Shown in pieces: positions 8,072 to 17,451 of a stretch of 64,000 nucleotides of DNA. Under the pieces are notes generated by a model. The model did not search any database. It was not told the origin of the DNA and saw only the letters and a program-made list of their open reading frames with translations. Numbering within the stretch: the first letter of the stretch is position 1; the number at the start of each line of letters is the position of its first letter. The position numbers were made by a program, and so were the translations under genes. The stretch is from Acinetobacter colistiniresistens (GTDB lineage Bacteria; Pseudomonadota; Gammaproteobacteria; Pseudomonadales; Moraxellaceae): NCBI RefSeq assembly GCF_024582815.1, contig NZ_CP102099.1:744001-808000 (forward strand). The letters run 5' to 3'.

Positions 8072-9379
8072 TTATGCCAATTTTTTAATCCGGCAATAAT
8101 AGAAACCATCACCAGCGTGTGCAGAAGGAAGCAACTGACGACCATGCGTCTGCTCAATCCCCCAATCGGCTTCGATTTTGACTTCTTCGGCATCGGTATG
8201 TTCAGCAAAGAAAGTTGCCATTTGCTGCTCATTTTCAGCTTTAAGTATTGAGCAGGTAATATACAGCAAGGTGCCACCGACTTTAAGCTGTTGCCACATC
8301 TGCTGCAAAATCTGCTGTTGTAGTGCCACGGTTTGTGCAATATCGGTTGATTGTCTCAGCAGACGAATATCGGGATGACGACGGATCACGCCTGTTGCAG
8401 AGCAGGGTGCATCCAACACGATACAATCGACAAGTTCTGGTGCCTGCCACGTGGTCGCATCTGCTGTCACAATCTCTACAAGCTTCTGATCTAGGACAAG
8501 ACGTTCTAAATTTTCAGAAACACGCAGTAAACGTTTTGCATCATGATCAAGTGCAATCAATTTTTTCGGATTAAAGCGCTCAAGGATATGCGCGGCTTTA
8601 CCTCCTGGTGCAGCACAAGCATCGATCACCACTTGGTTATTTAAGTTGGGTAAAAGCGTGGCACATAATTGAGCATGCTCATCCTGAACAGAAAAACCGC
8701 CTTCTTCAAAACCGGGTAAATGGGTAATATTGCCGGTTTGTTCCAAAACAATACCTACATTTGAAAGCATACAAGGACGAGCATCAATCTGTTCTTCGTC
8801 CAAAATCTCTAAATATTCGTTACGACTGACTTGGCGTTCATTGACGCGCAGCGTCAGTGGCGCGACTTGTTTCAAGGCTTGGCATAGCGACTCTGCTTGC
8901 TCAGGCCAATCTTTTTTGAGCCGTTTGAATAACCAGCTTGGTAAACCATGCGTATTATTCAAAGCGGTTTGAAATTCATCTGTTTCACGTGAAACACGAC
9001 GTAGAATTGCATTGACCAAACCACTCATTGGCTCAAAACCGAGTTGCTTAGCCGCATTTACGGTTTCTGAAATCGCAGCATGTACAGGAACACGCGTACA
9101 TAAAATTTGATATAAACCCAGATATAAACAACTTTCGAGTGCTTCATTATCTAATGGTTTTGTGAGCAAGGGTAAGGTAATGGCTTTTAAGGAATACCAT
9201 TGGCGTAAACAGCCTAAAGTAAGCTCGTGATATAAACCACGGTCACGTTCAGAAACCATATTGAGATGTTGATTCAGAACAGAAGACAAAGATTGCCCAT
9301 TTTGAACAGCCAAAAGAGTTTTGACCACTTGCGCACGCAGATTCAAATTTTTTGCAGCTGATTGATTCGATTGGCTCAT
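8072..9379 (-). CDS. rsmB: 16S rRNA m5C967 methyltransferase RsmB
   Basis: A 435-residue enzyme that methylates C967 of 16S rRNA using S-adenosylmethionine. The N-terminal third resembles NusB (RNA binding). The methyltransferase part shows the SAM motif DACAAPGGKA, then DAPCSATGVIRRHPD with the release Cys, and ITCSILKAENEQQ with the catalytic Cys. The ATG at 9379 overlaps the fmt stop codon in an ATGA arrangement, so translation is coupled. A longer frame reaching 9493 would run into fmt and is rejected. The fmt-rsmB pair is common in gammaproteobacteria. Confidence 0.96.
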   Translation of the reverse strand: MSQSNQSAAKNLNLRAQVVKTLLAVQNGQSLSSVLNQHLNMVSERDRGLYHELTLGCLRQWYSLKAITLPLLTKPLDNEALESCLYLGLYQILCTRVPVHAAISETVNAAKQLGFEPMSGLVNAILRRVSRETDEFQTALNNTHGLPSWLFKRLKKDWPEQAESLCQALKQVAPLTLRVNERQVSRNEYLEILDEEQIDARPCMLSNVGIVLEQTGNITHLPGFEEGGFSVQDEHAQLCATLLPNLNNQVVIDACAAPGGKAAHILERFNPKKLIALDHDAKRLLRVSENLERLVLDQKLVEIVTADATTWQAPELVDCIVLDAPCSATGVIRRHPDIRLLRQSTDIAQTVALQQQILQQMWQQLKVGGTLLYITCSILKAENEQQMATFFAEHTDAEEVKIEADWGIEQTHGRQLLPSAHAGDGFYYCRIKKLA

Positions 9380-10338
9380 GGGAGAATTTGTCCAATATGT
9401 AATTTCTGGGTTTGTGCAATTTGTACTGGATTTAAGGCTTTCGCGCCGGGCCATTGCAAGCTGGTGAGGCACACGGCTGCATTGTCGCCACACGCCACAT
9501 GCACGCCTTGTTTATCCAAAGCCAAGATTTCACCTGCTTGAGCATCGGCTTTGCGGTGTTGGGAAAGCATTGAGCCCCAAACACGTAAAGCATTGTTTTC
9601 ATCTAACTGAATAAACGCCACTGGCCAAGGATTAAAAGCACGAATATTACGGTCGATTTGCACTGCACTTTGCTTCCAGTCAATACGCGCTTCGGCTTTG
9701 ACTAACTTATGCGCATAGACCGTCAGTGTCTCATCTTGCACTTCACGTTTTTCGATGAAATCCTGCAAGCTTTGTTCTGATTCGAGTACTGTACAAATCG
9801 CTTCTGCACCTTGAGCAGCCAATTTGTCATGCAAGCTGGCAGAGGTATCTTCCGCAGTAATTGGACAATAGGTTTTATACATCATATCGCCCGTATCTAA
9901 ACCTGCCGCCATTTGCATGATGGTAATCCCCGTTTCTGCATCACCTGTGGCGATGGCACGTTGAATTGGGGCAGCCCCGCGCCAGCGCGGCAGCAATGAA
10001 CCGTGAATATTCAGACAGCCGTACTTTGGAGTGTCTAACACGGCTTGCGGCAAGATCAAGCCATAAGCGGCCACCACCATCACATCCGCGCCTAAGGCTG
10101 CAAGTTGTTGTCGGGCTGCCAAGCCATCTTCCGTCGACGCTTTAAAATTCAAAGGTTGATAAACGGGCAAACCATGTTCAAGTGCCAATTGTTTAACAGG
10201 AGAAGGTGTTAATTTTTGCCCACGGCCCGATTTACGATCCGGCTGGGTATAAACCGCAATAATCTGGTGGGATGTTTTTAATAATGCCGCCAATGCGGTT
10301 GCCGCAAATTCAGGCGTACCAGCAAAAATGATTTTCAC
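9376..10338 (-). CDS. fmt: Methionyl-tRNA formyltransferase
   Basis: A 320-residue enzyme that formylates initiator Met-tRNA with 10-formyl-tetrahydrofolate. It starts MKIIFAGTPEFA. The catalytic residues are Asn110 and His112 in CLNIHGSLLPRWRG and Asp148 in AGLDTGDM. The C-terminal OB-like domain (about residue 205 on) binds the tRNA. Length is standard. It is the first gene of the fmt-rsmB unit. In many relatives def lies upstream, but here the neighbour is the divergent ilvD, 210 bases away. Confidence 0.97.
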   Translation of the reverse strand: MKIIFAGTPEFAATALAALLKTSHQIIAVYTQPDRKSGRGQKLTPSPVKQLALEHGLPVYQPLNFKASTEDGLAARQQLAALGADVMVVAAYGLILPQAVLDTPKYGCLNIHGSLLPRWRGAAPIQRAIATGDAETGITIMQMAAGLDTGDMMYKTYCPITAEDTSASLHDKLAAQGAEAICTVLESEQSLQDFIEKREVQDETLTVYAHKLVKAEARIDWKQSAVQIDRNIRAFNPWPVAFIQLDENNALRVWGSMLSQHRKADAQAGEILALDKQGVHVACGDNAAVCLTSLQWPGAKALNPVQIAQTQKLHIGQILP

Positions 10339-10548
10339 AAATGGAATCCAAACAAAACTTACCTCAAATTATAAGCGAAAAAGCGACGAGTCCCTAATTC
10401 ACTGCCTGAATTGCTTTTGTGCAAAAAAAGATAGGCCTGTTGGTCATCTGTTAAACGATAACTTGTAGTATGATGCAGAGAGCTCAGTATCATTTCGCCA
10501 GAGCGAATGTCCTATTCGTCTCGAGCACACACTTGTTGGGAATAAAAA

Positions 10549-12378
10549 ATGCCTGATTATCGTTCGAAAACATCGACACATGGAAGAAATATGGCTGGCG
10601 CACGTGGTTTATGGCGTGCGACGGGTATGAAAGATGAAGATTTTGGCAAGCCCATTATTGCAGTGGTCAACTCATTTACCCAATTTGTGCCAGGTCATGT
10701 GCATCTCAAAGATTTAGGTCAACTTGTTGCACGAGAAATTGAAGCGTCTGGTGGTGTGGCAAAAGAATTTAATACCATTGCCGTTGATGACGGGATTGCC
10801 ATGGGTCATGACGGGATGCTGTATTCACTGCCATCACGTGATTTGATTGCCGATTCTGTAGAATATATGGTCAATGCCCATTGTGCCGATGCAATGGTAT
10901 GTATCTCGAACTGTGACAAGATCACACCGGGAATGTTGATGGCAGCAATGCGCTTGAACATCCCTGTGGTATTCGTGTCTGGTGGGCCGATGGAAGCGGG
11001 TAAAGTCAAATTCCGTGGTGATGAAAAAGCAATCGACTTGGTTGATGCGATGGTGGTTGCAGCCGACGAAAGCTATACCGATGAAGAAGTCGCTGCGTTT
11101 GAACGCTCAGCATGCCCAACCTGTGGTTCTTGTTCAGGCATGTTCACCGCGAACTCGATGAACTGTTTAACCGAGGCTCTGGGTTTGTCTTTACCGGGCA
11201 ATGGTTCTATTGTGGCGACGCATGCCAACCGTGAAAAATTGTTCTTGAGAGCAGGGCGTTTAGTGGTTGAACTGGCGAAGCGCTATTATGAGCAGAATGA
11301 TGACAGCATCTTGCCGCGTTCGATTGCCACCAAAGCTGCTTTTGAAAATGCCATGACCTTGGATATCGCCATGGGTGGTTCGACCAATACGGTATTACAT
11401 TTGCTGGCTGCTGCACATGAAGCAGAAGTTGATTTCACCATGGATGATATCGATCGTTTGTCACGTCAGGTTCCAGTCTTGTCAAAGGTTGCACCTGCAA
11501 AACAAGACGTACATATGGAAGATGTACACCGTGCGGGTGGGATCATGGCGATCTTGGGTGAGCTCGATCGTGCCAACTTACTCAATACCTCATGCCCAAC
11601 CGTACATGAAAAAACCCTGAAAGATGCTTTGGACAAGTGGGATATTATCCGTACCGAAGATGCAGATGTTTATGAATTCTATCGTTCATCTCCAGGGGGG
11701 ATTCCAACCCAAGTCGCGTTCTCACAGAACCGTTATTATTCAACCTTAGATGGTGACCGTGAGAAAGGTGTGATTCGTAATGCTGAACATGCCTTCTCTA
11801 AAGATGGCGGTTTGGCTGTGCTTTACGGCAACATCGCTCTAGATGGCTGTATCGTCAAAACCGCAGGTGTGGATGAGTCGATTCTTAAATTCACTGGTAC
11901 AGCCCGTGTGTTTGAGAGTCAGGATTCGGCAGTTGAAGCAATTCTGGATCATAAAATCGTGGCGGGTGACATCGTGGTGATTCGTTATGAAGGCCCACGT
12001 GGTGGACCCGGGATGCAGGAAATGTTGTACCCGACCAGTTACCTGAAATCGAAAGGTTTGGGTAAAGACTGTGCCTTGATTACTGATGGTCGTTTCTCGG
12101 GTGGTTCCTCAGGTTTGTCGATCGGTCACGTATCTCCAGAAGCTGCCGAAGGTGGTGCAATTGGTTTGGTTGAGGATGGTGATACGATCCAGATTGATAT
12201 TCCAAATCGTACCATTCACCTTGATATTGACGATGCCACCCTGGCACATCGCCGTACGGTTCAGGAAGCCAAAGGCTGGCATCCGGCAGAAGAACGTAAA
12301 CGCAAAGTGTCTAAGTCATTGAAGATTTACGCATTGCATTCAACCAGTGCAGCCAAAGGCGCAGTACGAGTTTTGTAA
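10549..12378 (+). CDS. ilvD: Dihydroxy-acid dehydratase
   Basis: A 609-residue iron-sulfur enzyme of valine, isoleucine and pantothenate synthesis. It removes water from 2,3-dihydroxy-acids to give 2-oxo acids. Cluster cysteines are visible in [12 protein letters not shown] and [17 protein letters not shown]; the C-terminal half holds [14 protein letters not shown]. Length equals the family norm. It is monocistronic with a clear terminator. A TATGAT at 10469-10474 could be its -10 box, but no good -35 box is seen. Start: ATG at 10549 after TTGGGAATAAAAA, with a GGGA ribosome site. Confidence 0.97.
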   Translation: MPDYRSKTSTHGRNMAGARGLWRATGMKDEDFGKPIIAVVNSFTQFVPGHVHLKDLGQLVAREIEASGGVAKEFNTIAVDDGIAMGHDGMLYSLPSRDLIADSVEYMVNAHCADAMVCISNCDKITPGMLMAAMRLNIPVVFVSGGPMEAGKVKFRGDEKAIDLVDAMVVAADESYTDEEVAAFERSACPTCGSCSGMFTANSMNCLTEALGLSLPGNGSIVATHANREKLFLRAGRLVVELAKRYYEQNDDSILPRSIATKAAFENAMTLDIAMGGSTNTVLHLLAAAHEAEVDFTMDDIDRLSRQVPVLSKVAPAKQDVHMEDVHRAGGIMAILGELDRANLLNTSCPTVHEKTLKDALDKWDIIRTEDADVYEFYRSSPGGIPTQVAFSQNRYYSTLDGDREKGVIRNAEHAFSKDGGLAVLYGNIALDGCIVKTAGVDESILKFTGTARVFESQDSAVEAILDHKIVAGDIVVIRYEGPRGGPGMQEMLYPTSYLKSKGLGKDCALITDGRFSGGSSGLSIGHVSPEAAEGGAIGLVEDGDTIQIDIPNRTIHLDIDDATLAHRRTVQEAKGWHPAEERKRKVSKSLKIYALHSTSAAKGAVRVL

Positions 12379-12386
12379 TCCCTTTG

Positions 12387-12418
12387 AGTCCCTCTTTCAA
12401 TTAAGGGGGACTTTTTTG
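12387..12418 (+). terminator. Terminator of ilvD
   Basis: The arms AGTCCCTCTT and TAAGGGGGACT form a stem of about 10 bp with one G-T pair, followed by TTTTTTG. Confidence 0.9.
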
Positions 12419-12521
12419 TTATTTTATAAGATACTGAACATATTTATTGGCTCACTTGTTCCGACACAAGTTTGAGTATATCCATCCATATTTCAATTTA
12501 TGACCATTAGAGGCTGTCGAC

Positions 12522-13811
12522 ATGTCTTTGTTACGTCGTTGGTTTGATCCCATACGATCGAGTTGGTACTATCAGAAACCTTCTCGTCAGGCGGAGTTAC
12601 CCACGGAACAGGGTTTAAGTATTTACCTGCGTCTAGACGATGTTTATAGCTATCTTGCAGTGCAACAACTTGGTCAGCTCAATGAAATCCTGAGTGATGA
12701 ACTCAAACCGTTAAAGGTGATTATTTCGAGGCAAGACGCTGAACCTCCTAATGAGATGTCGAAGCAAGACTGGCAAACTTATTGTTTAAATGATGCCAAA
12801 ATTCTCGCCAAGCAACATCGTTTTGGTTTTGATGACACCCCAGAAATCCCCAGCGCAGAAGCCTTACAACAAGCTGAAACCATTCTTAGAAACACGCCAT
12901 TGCGTGAGCAGAACTTCTTACATTTGCTCGAAGACGTCTTTCATATGTTGTGGCAACAACAATATGGCAAATTGCGTACCTTGCATGCCATGGCTAGCCA
13001 GCATCAAAGCCCTCAAGATTATCCTGAACGCATTTTTAAAGATGTGCCTGTAGCCGCCAGTTATTTCGAGTTTGGCGAGCGTAAATATCAAGCCGTTGAT
13101 GACTTACTCCGCTTGACCCGTCGGCTAAAACAACAGAAATTGCTGACAGGAAATCCAATTTTCCTGATCAACCATATCGAATGGCGTGAGCATTTGATTA
13201 ATGATGGTGAAGCGCTGAGCGAAGTTCAAGCCATGCATTCTGAGTTGGATCTGTATATTGCGCTTGAAGATCCAATGAGCTGGTTATTATTGGCATATAT
13301 CAAAGAAGAACTGGCGGATTATTATAATATTCAGTTGAAAGTTTACCCATTGAGTTATCATGGGCGAGACTGGTTTGACTGGAGTCTGGCCACTCGCGTC
13401 TCCAAGCGGACACAAGTCGCATTTACACCATTCTGTCGCCCAACCAAAGACGCAACCTACGAGATGGCACGGCTGTTTTATAGTGTGCCTGAAGAACAGC
13501 AAGTGGACTGTATTCATCAGATATTAGAAGGCGTGTGGACACGCGGTAGAGACCTGTCATTTAAAGCCCATTTTCAGCGTATGCAGAGACGCTTGGAGAT
13601 CGATCAGATAACTGAACAGGATGTGGAGGCTCTATTGCAACAGAATGATGAACTGTGCCAGCAAAAGCATCAGCCTGATTTTCCAGTTCTGGAATTGCGC
13701 ATTGATGGACAGAGCTATGTATTTAATAGCTTATACCGGGTCTGGATGATTGAAAGTATTATTAGCAATGTGTTGGAAGATAAATACCGAATAGCCTCAA
13801 GCTCTGCCTGA
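12522..13811 (+). CDS. Tandem DsbA/HCCA-isomerase-like thioredoxin-fold protein without CXXC
   Basis: A 429-residue soluble protein that looks like two copies of a DsbA-type fold. Copy 1 starts near residue 32 (LSIYLRLDDVYSYLAVQQL) and copy 2 near residue 243 (LDLYIALEDPMSWLLLAYI). Both begin with a beta strand followed by a D-x-x-S-x-L helix, where 2-hydroxychromene-2-carboxylate isomerases have their Ser. No CXXC redox motif is present, so it is not a disulfide oxidoreductase. There is no signal peptide. It may act as a glutathione-dependent isomerase-like enzyme or may be a binding protein. The downstream TauE gene starts 80 bases later. Confidence 0.65.
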   Translation: MSLLRRWFDPIRSSWYYQKPSRQAELPTEQGLSIYLRLDDVYSYLAVQQLGQLNEILSDELKPLKVIISRQDAEPPNEMSKQDWQTYCLNDAKILAKQHRFGFDDTPEIPSAEALQQAETILRNTPLREQNFLHLLEDVFHMLWQQQYGKLRTLHAMASQHQSPQDYPERIFKDVPVAASYFEFGERKYQAVDDLLRLTRRLKQQKLLTGNPIFLINHIEWREHLINDGEALSEVQAMHSELDLYIALEDPMSWLLLAYIKEELADYYNIQLKVYPLSYHGRDWFDWSLATRVSKRTQVAFTPFCRPTKDATYEMARLFYSVPEEQQVDCIHQILEGVWTRGRDLSFKAHFQRMQRRLEIDQITEQDVEALLQQNDELCQQKHQPDFPVLELRIDGQSYVFNSLYRVWMIESIISNVLEDKYRIASSSA

Positions 13812-13890
13812 GGCCAGCTCCCAAAAATAAGAATAGGGGGAGCCCCCGTTTTTTCGTAGCATAACTCCGGTGCAACATCGGAGATCGCGC

Positions 13891-14622
13891 ATGACTTTTT
13901 TAGCAATCATTATTGTAGTATTTGCCTTTGCAGGCATGATCAAAGGTATGATTGGTCTAGGCTTGCCTGCGGTATCCATGGGGCTACTGACCATTGCCAT
14001 GAGTCCCTTTCAGGCTGCATCCCTGTTGATTGTTCCTTCCATGGTGACCAATATTTGGCAACTGTTTGCTGAGGGGCGGGTCTGGATGTTTATCCGGCGT
14101 TTCTGGACCTTACTTGCAGGCATTATTGTGGGTTCGATCTGGAGCTTTTTACCGACCTTAAACCAGAGTCATGGGCATAGCAGCGAAATTTTATTGGGAT
14201 GCATGCTGGCCTTATACGGATGTTATGGCCTCTGTGTCAAAAAGCTGCCCCATCTGGCCAAATATGAGCGTTGGCTATCTCCTGTCGTGGGCTATATTGG
14301 TGGTGCAGTCACAGTCGCAACGGGCGTGGTGATTATTCCCGTTGTGCCGTATTTGCAGTCTTTGCATTTAAAACGAGATGAACTGGTACAAGCCTTAGGA
14401 TTGACCTTTACCGTATCTACGATTTGTCTGGCGGTATTTCTACAGCATAACCCGATGGCTGGCATGCACCTGGATTATCGACTCTCTGCCGTAGCTTTAG
14501 TGGCGGCATTGGTTGGGATGTGGCTCGGTAAAAAGATCCGTTACCAACTCAATGAGCAACGCTTTCGTCGCCTGTTTTTTATTGGGTTAATGACTTTAGG
14601 GATGTATATGATTGCGCATTAG
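13891..14622 (+). CDS. TauE/SafE-family permease
   Basis: A 243-residue inner-membrane protein with about eight hydrophobic helices. The N-terminal helix carries the GMIKGMIGLGLPAV motif typical of the TauE/SafE (DUF81) family, and the second half repeats it as GYIGGAVTVATGVV. Family members export sulfite, sulfonates or other anions; the substrate here is unknown. ATG at 13891 is chosen because GGAG sits 7 bases upstream. An earlier GTG at 13870 overlaps that site and is not needed. The stop is 6 bases from the converging LysR stop. Confidence 0.85.
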   Translation: MTFLAIIIVVFAFAGMIKGMIGLGLPAVSMGLLTIAMSPFQAASLLIVPSMVTNIWQLFAEGRVWMFIRRFWTLLAGIIVGSIWSFLPTLNQSHGHSSEILLGCMLALYGCYGLCVKKLPHLAKYERWLSPVVGYIGGAVTVATGVVIIPVVPYLQSLHLKRDELVQALGLTFTVSTICLAVFLQHNPMAGMHLDYRLSAVALVAALVGMWLGKKIRYQLNEQRFRRLFFIGLMTLGMYMIAH

Positions 14623-14628
14623 CATGGA

Positions 14629-15525
14629 TCAGTTGGTGGGTTGATGCTGTAGTAAAAATTCAGCAAATTGTTGATAGCCAAGCGGCAGTTGGGAAAAGTC
14701 CTGTGCGGCCAAAAGCAGCTTACGATTGGCCCATGCACCCAGTAACTGCACGGTATGGAAAGCGTAATCGGCCTGTAAGCGCTGTGCCGCACGGGCAGGC
14801 ATAATGGCAATGCCGACCCCTTTCGCCACCACTTCTGCAATTGCAGCAAAATTGGGCAAACGCAAACGGTATTGGATATTAAAGCCCAGCAATTTGGCTT
14901 GGGTTTCAATCGATTGCTGTAATGAATGATGCGGCATCAAGCCAATAAAGCCGTAATTTAAGGCCTCGATCAGGTTCAGGGCTGCCTGTTGGGCTAAGGC
15001 ATGTTCTGCTGGACAAATCAGCACCAGCGGGTCGCTGGCAAATTCTTGGGTGTGTAAATGCTGGGTATCAAAAAAGCTGGATACCAATCCCAAGCGTGCA
15101 ATGCCTTGGGTCAGGGCTTCAACAATTTCAGAGCTTTCCGCTTCGTGTAGATCAAGATTAATGGTTGGATGTAACATCAGATATTGCGGCAAGAGTGGGG
15201 GTAAATACTCACTTTGAGCAGAAGAGTTACACCAGAGCGTCAGAGCTTCAGGTTGCTGTTGCCGAAAGCGTTGCATGTCATGTTCAAGCACCGCTTTTTG
15301 TTTCATTAAACGGCGGGCATGTTCTGCCAAGGCATGACCCGCAGTGGTCAGTTCAAGGCCATTGCTATGACGAATAAATAAGGGGGTATCGAAATAGAGT
15401 TCAAGTTTTTTTATGCGTTCGCTGGCGGCCTGCAAAGAAATTGCAGAGCATTCCGCGCCTTTGGTCAGACTGCCGGTACGGATGATATGTAGAACAAGCT
15501 GTAAATCAAAAAAATCAAAACGCAT
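14629..15525 (-). CDS. LysR-family transcriptional regulator
   Basis: A 298-residue regulator. The N-terminal winged helix (residues 1-60, SLQAASERIKKLE recognition region) is followed by a periplasmic-binding-protein-like effector domain that includes LGLVSSFF and GVGIAIMPARAA. It converges on the TauE/SafE gene, a common pairing in this family, and may control it. Effector unknown. ATG at 15525 is chosen by alignment with family starts. Confidence 0.88.
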   Translation of the reverse strand: MRFDFFDLQLVLHIIRTGSLTKGAECSAISLQAASERIKKLELYFDTPLFIRHSNGLELTTAGHALAEHARRLMKQKAVLEHDMQRFRQQQPEALTLWCNSSAQSEYLPPLLPQYLMLHPTINLDLHEAESSEIVEALTQGIARLGLVSSFFDTQHLHTQEFASDPLVLICPAEHALAQQAALNLIEALNYGFIGLMPHHSLQQSIETQAKLLGFNIQYRLRLPNFAAIAEVVAKGVGIAIMPARAAQRLQADYAFHTVQLLGAWANRKLLLAAQDFSQLPLGYQQFAEFLLQHQPTN

Positions 15526-15626
15526 GATGGCAACGTATTGAAATGTAAAAATTCATCATACTAAATATCGCTTCAGGAAAGATAGTGGACTGAAGTGTGG
15601 CACAAACTGTTTTTGGTAAGGCGATT

Positions 15627-16529
15627 TTAACTTTGATCCAAAGGATGATCTTTAAACAACTGTATGATCCATTCTATAAATACGCGTTGTCGGGGTGAAA
15701 CCCATGTTTTTGAAGGGTAAAGCAAAGAAACGGGTAAAGAGGGAACCGTGTATTGGGGTAATACAGGGCAAAGCTGACCATTTTCGATTTGTTGTAAATG
15801 AGCATAACGTGGCACCTGAATAATACCAAAGCCTTGTTCTGCTGCAGCCGAATAGGTATGCGCCCCATTGACTTGAATTAAGGAACTGAGGTCATAAAAT
15901 GCAAGCTGATGATTGATGATGAATTCTAGGGGAAGCTGTTTTTGGCGTGCGCTGGAGTAAAAACCCACCATAAAATGCTGTTTTAAATCGCTGAGTAGCT
16001 TCGGTGTGCCGTATTTGTTGAGGTATTCAGGACTCGCAAGCGTGATTTGCGGGATCTGGCCCAAGGATCTGACCACCAGTTCACTATTATTTAAATGACC
16101 AATCCGAATCACACAGTCTATGCCTTCTTTAATCAGATCAACATAGCGATCACTTTCAGTCAGTTGTAATTGTATTTGAGGATATTCACCGAGAAACTGA
16201 TGTAGTTTGGGCAGAATAAAATGCGCAGCAAAGAGACCGTGAACTTCCACCTTTAACGAGCCTTGCGGTTTGGCATGTAAAAAATCATGATCTGATTCAT
16301 TAATATAAGTCAGAATATATTTACAGCGCTGATAGTACAAATGGCCTTCGTCAGTCAGATTGACCTGTCGTGTGGTCCGAAACAGTAAGCGGGTATTTAG
16401 CTGCGATTCCAATTGTTTAATCGCATCTGTCAGGGTCGAGCGTGGCAGACTCAGAATATGAGCTGCTTTGGTAAAACTGCGCTGCTCAACCACATGCACA
16501 AATGCTGACATTGCATTTAACTTGTCCAT
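15627..16529 (-). CDS. LysR-family regulator divergent from an SDR
   Basis: A 300-residue LysR protein of the group that starts MDKLNAMSAFVHVVEQRSF. The HTH covers residues 1-60 (RSTLTDAIKQLESQL), and the effector domain follows. It is divergent from the short-chain dehydrogenase at 16653, with 123 bases between them, so it probably regulates that gene and itself. I saw no clean T-N11-A operator by eye. Confidence 0.9.
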   Translation of the reverse strand: MDKLNAMSAFVHVVEQRSFTKAAHILSLPRSTLTDAIKQLESQLNTRLLFRTTRQVNLTDEGHLYYQRCKYILTYINESDHDFLHAKPQGSLKVEVHGLFAAHFILPKLHQFLGEYPQIQLQLTESDRYVDLIKEGIDCVIRIGHLNNSELVVRSLGQIPQITLASPEYLNKYGTPKLLSDLKQHFMVGFYSSARQKQLPLEFIINHQLAFYDLSSLIQVNGAHTYSAAAEQGFGIIQVPRYAHLQQIENGQLCPVLPQYTVPSLPVSLLYPSKTWVSPRQRVFIEWIIQLFKDHPLDQS

Positions 16530-16652
16530 AGGCTTGATTGTTTTGTTCGCTCTATTCGGATAAAGAAGCCGAAATTTGATGGATTATCTTGTTCTCACTG
16601 AACAGTATCATAGATCGTATTCCGTGATAAGTTGACTTGAGTGAGGTTAAAC

Positions 16653-17399
16653 ATGAATATGCCATCAAATCATAAGAAAGTAATTTTGATTACAGGAGCA
16701 TCCCGAGGAATTGGTGCTTTTACCGCAACCTTATTGGCACAGCAAGGCCATCAAATCGTGATTAATTATGCACGCAATGATTTAGAAGCAAATCAGGTCG
16801 TTGAAAAAATTACAGCTGCGGGTGGTACAGCAAGTGCATTTAAAGCAGATATCAGCCAGTCGCATCAGGTTGAGCGGCTATTTGACTATGTCATGCAAAA
16901 CTACGGGCGAATGGATATTCTGATTAATAATGCAGGCATTATGTGCTTTCAAAAAATTGAAACTTTAGATGATGAAACTATTGAGAAGGTTCTGGCGATT
17001 AATTTAAAAGGTAGTTTATATACCATGCGAGAAGCGGCGAAACGACTTGAGCAGGGTGGGAAAATTATCAATCTCTCTAGTAGTGTGATTGGTATGAAGC
17101 TGGAAGGGTATGGTATTTATAGTGCCTCTAAAGCAGCCATAGAAGCTTTGACGGCTATCCTTGCCAAAGAATTAAGAGGCAGAAACATTAGCGTTAATGC
17201 GATTGCACCAGGACCTACAGCAACTGAACTATTCTTTGAAGGGAAGAGTGAGGCATTAATTGAACAGTTGGCCAAAGCAGCCCCTTTAGAGCGTTTAGGC
17301 ACAGTGGAAGATATTGCTGCGGTGCTTGATTTTGCTGTGAGTGATGCGAGTAACTGGATTAATGCACAGGTGATTAGAGCCAATGGAGGCATTATCTAG
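16653..17399 (+). CDS. Short-chain dehydrogenase/reductase
   Basis: A 248-residue SDR with the Rossmann motif TGASRGIGA near residue 14, NNAG in the middle and the catalytic Y-x-x-x-K as YSASK with the preceding Ser. It reduces or oxidises a carbonyl with NAD(P)H, probably NADPH given the ARND segment after strand 2. Start ATG at 16653 follows GAGG by 6 bases; a GTG at 16641 overlaps this site. Substrate unknown. The divergent LysR gene is its likely regulator. Confidence 0.9.
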   Translation: MNMPSNHKKVILITGASRGIGAFTATLLAQQGHQIVINYARNDLEANQVVEKITAAGGTASAFKADISQSHQVERLFDYVMQNYGRMDILINNAGIMCFQKIETLDDETIEKVLAINLKGSLYTMREAAKRLEQGGKIINLSSSVIGMKLEGYGIYSASKAAIEALTAILAKELRGRNISVNAIAPGPTATELFFEGKSEALIEQLAKAAPLERLGTVEDIAAVLDFAVSDASNWINAQVIRANGGII

Positions 17400-17422
17400 T
17401 CATGTATCCTTCTCAACATAAA

Positions 17423-17444
17423 AAAAGGCAGCTTGTGCTGCCTT
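17423..17444 (-). terminator. Terminator of the RutG-like permease
   Basis: A perfect 8-bp stem AAGGCAGC/GCTGCCTT with loop TTGT, followed on the minus strand by a run of T. It may also end the SDR transcript weakly. Confidence 0.85.
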
Positions 17445-17451
17445 GAATATT

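Noticed and set aside
9380..9493. Longer N-terminus for RsmB
   Set aside because: It would be encoded inside fmt; the ATGA overlap at 9376-9379 and family alignment support the short form.
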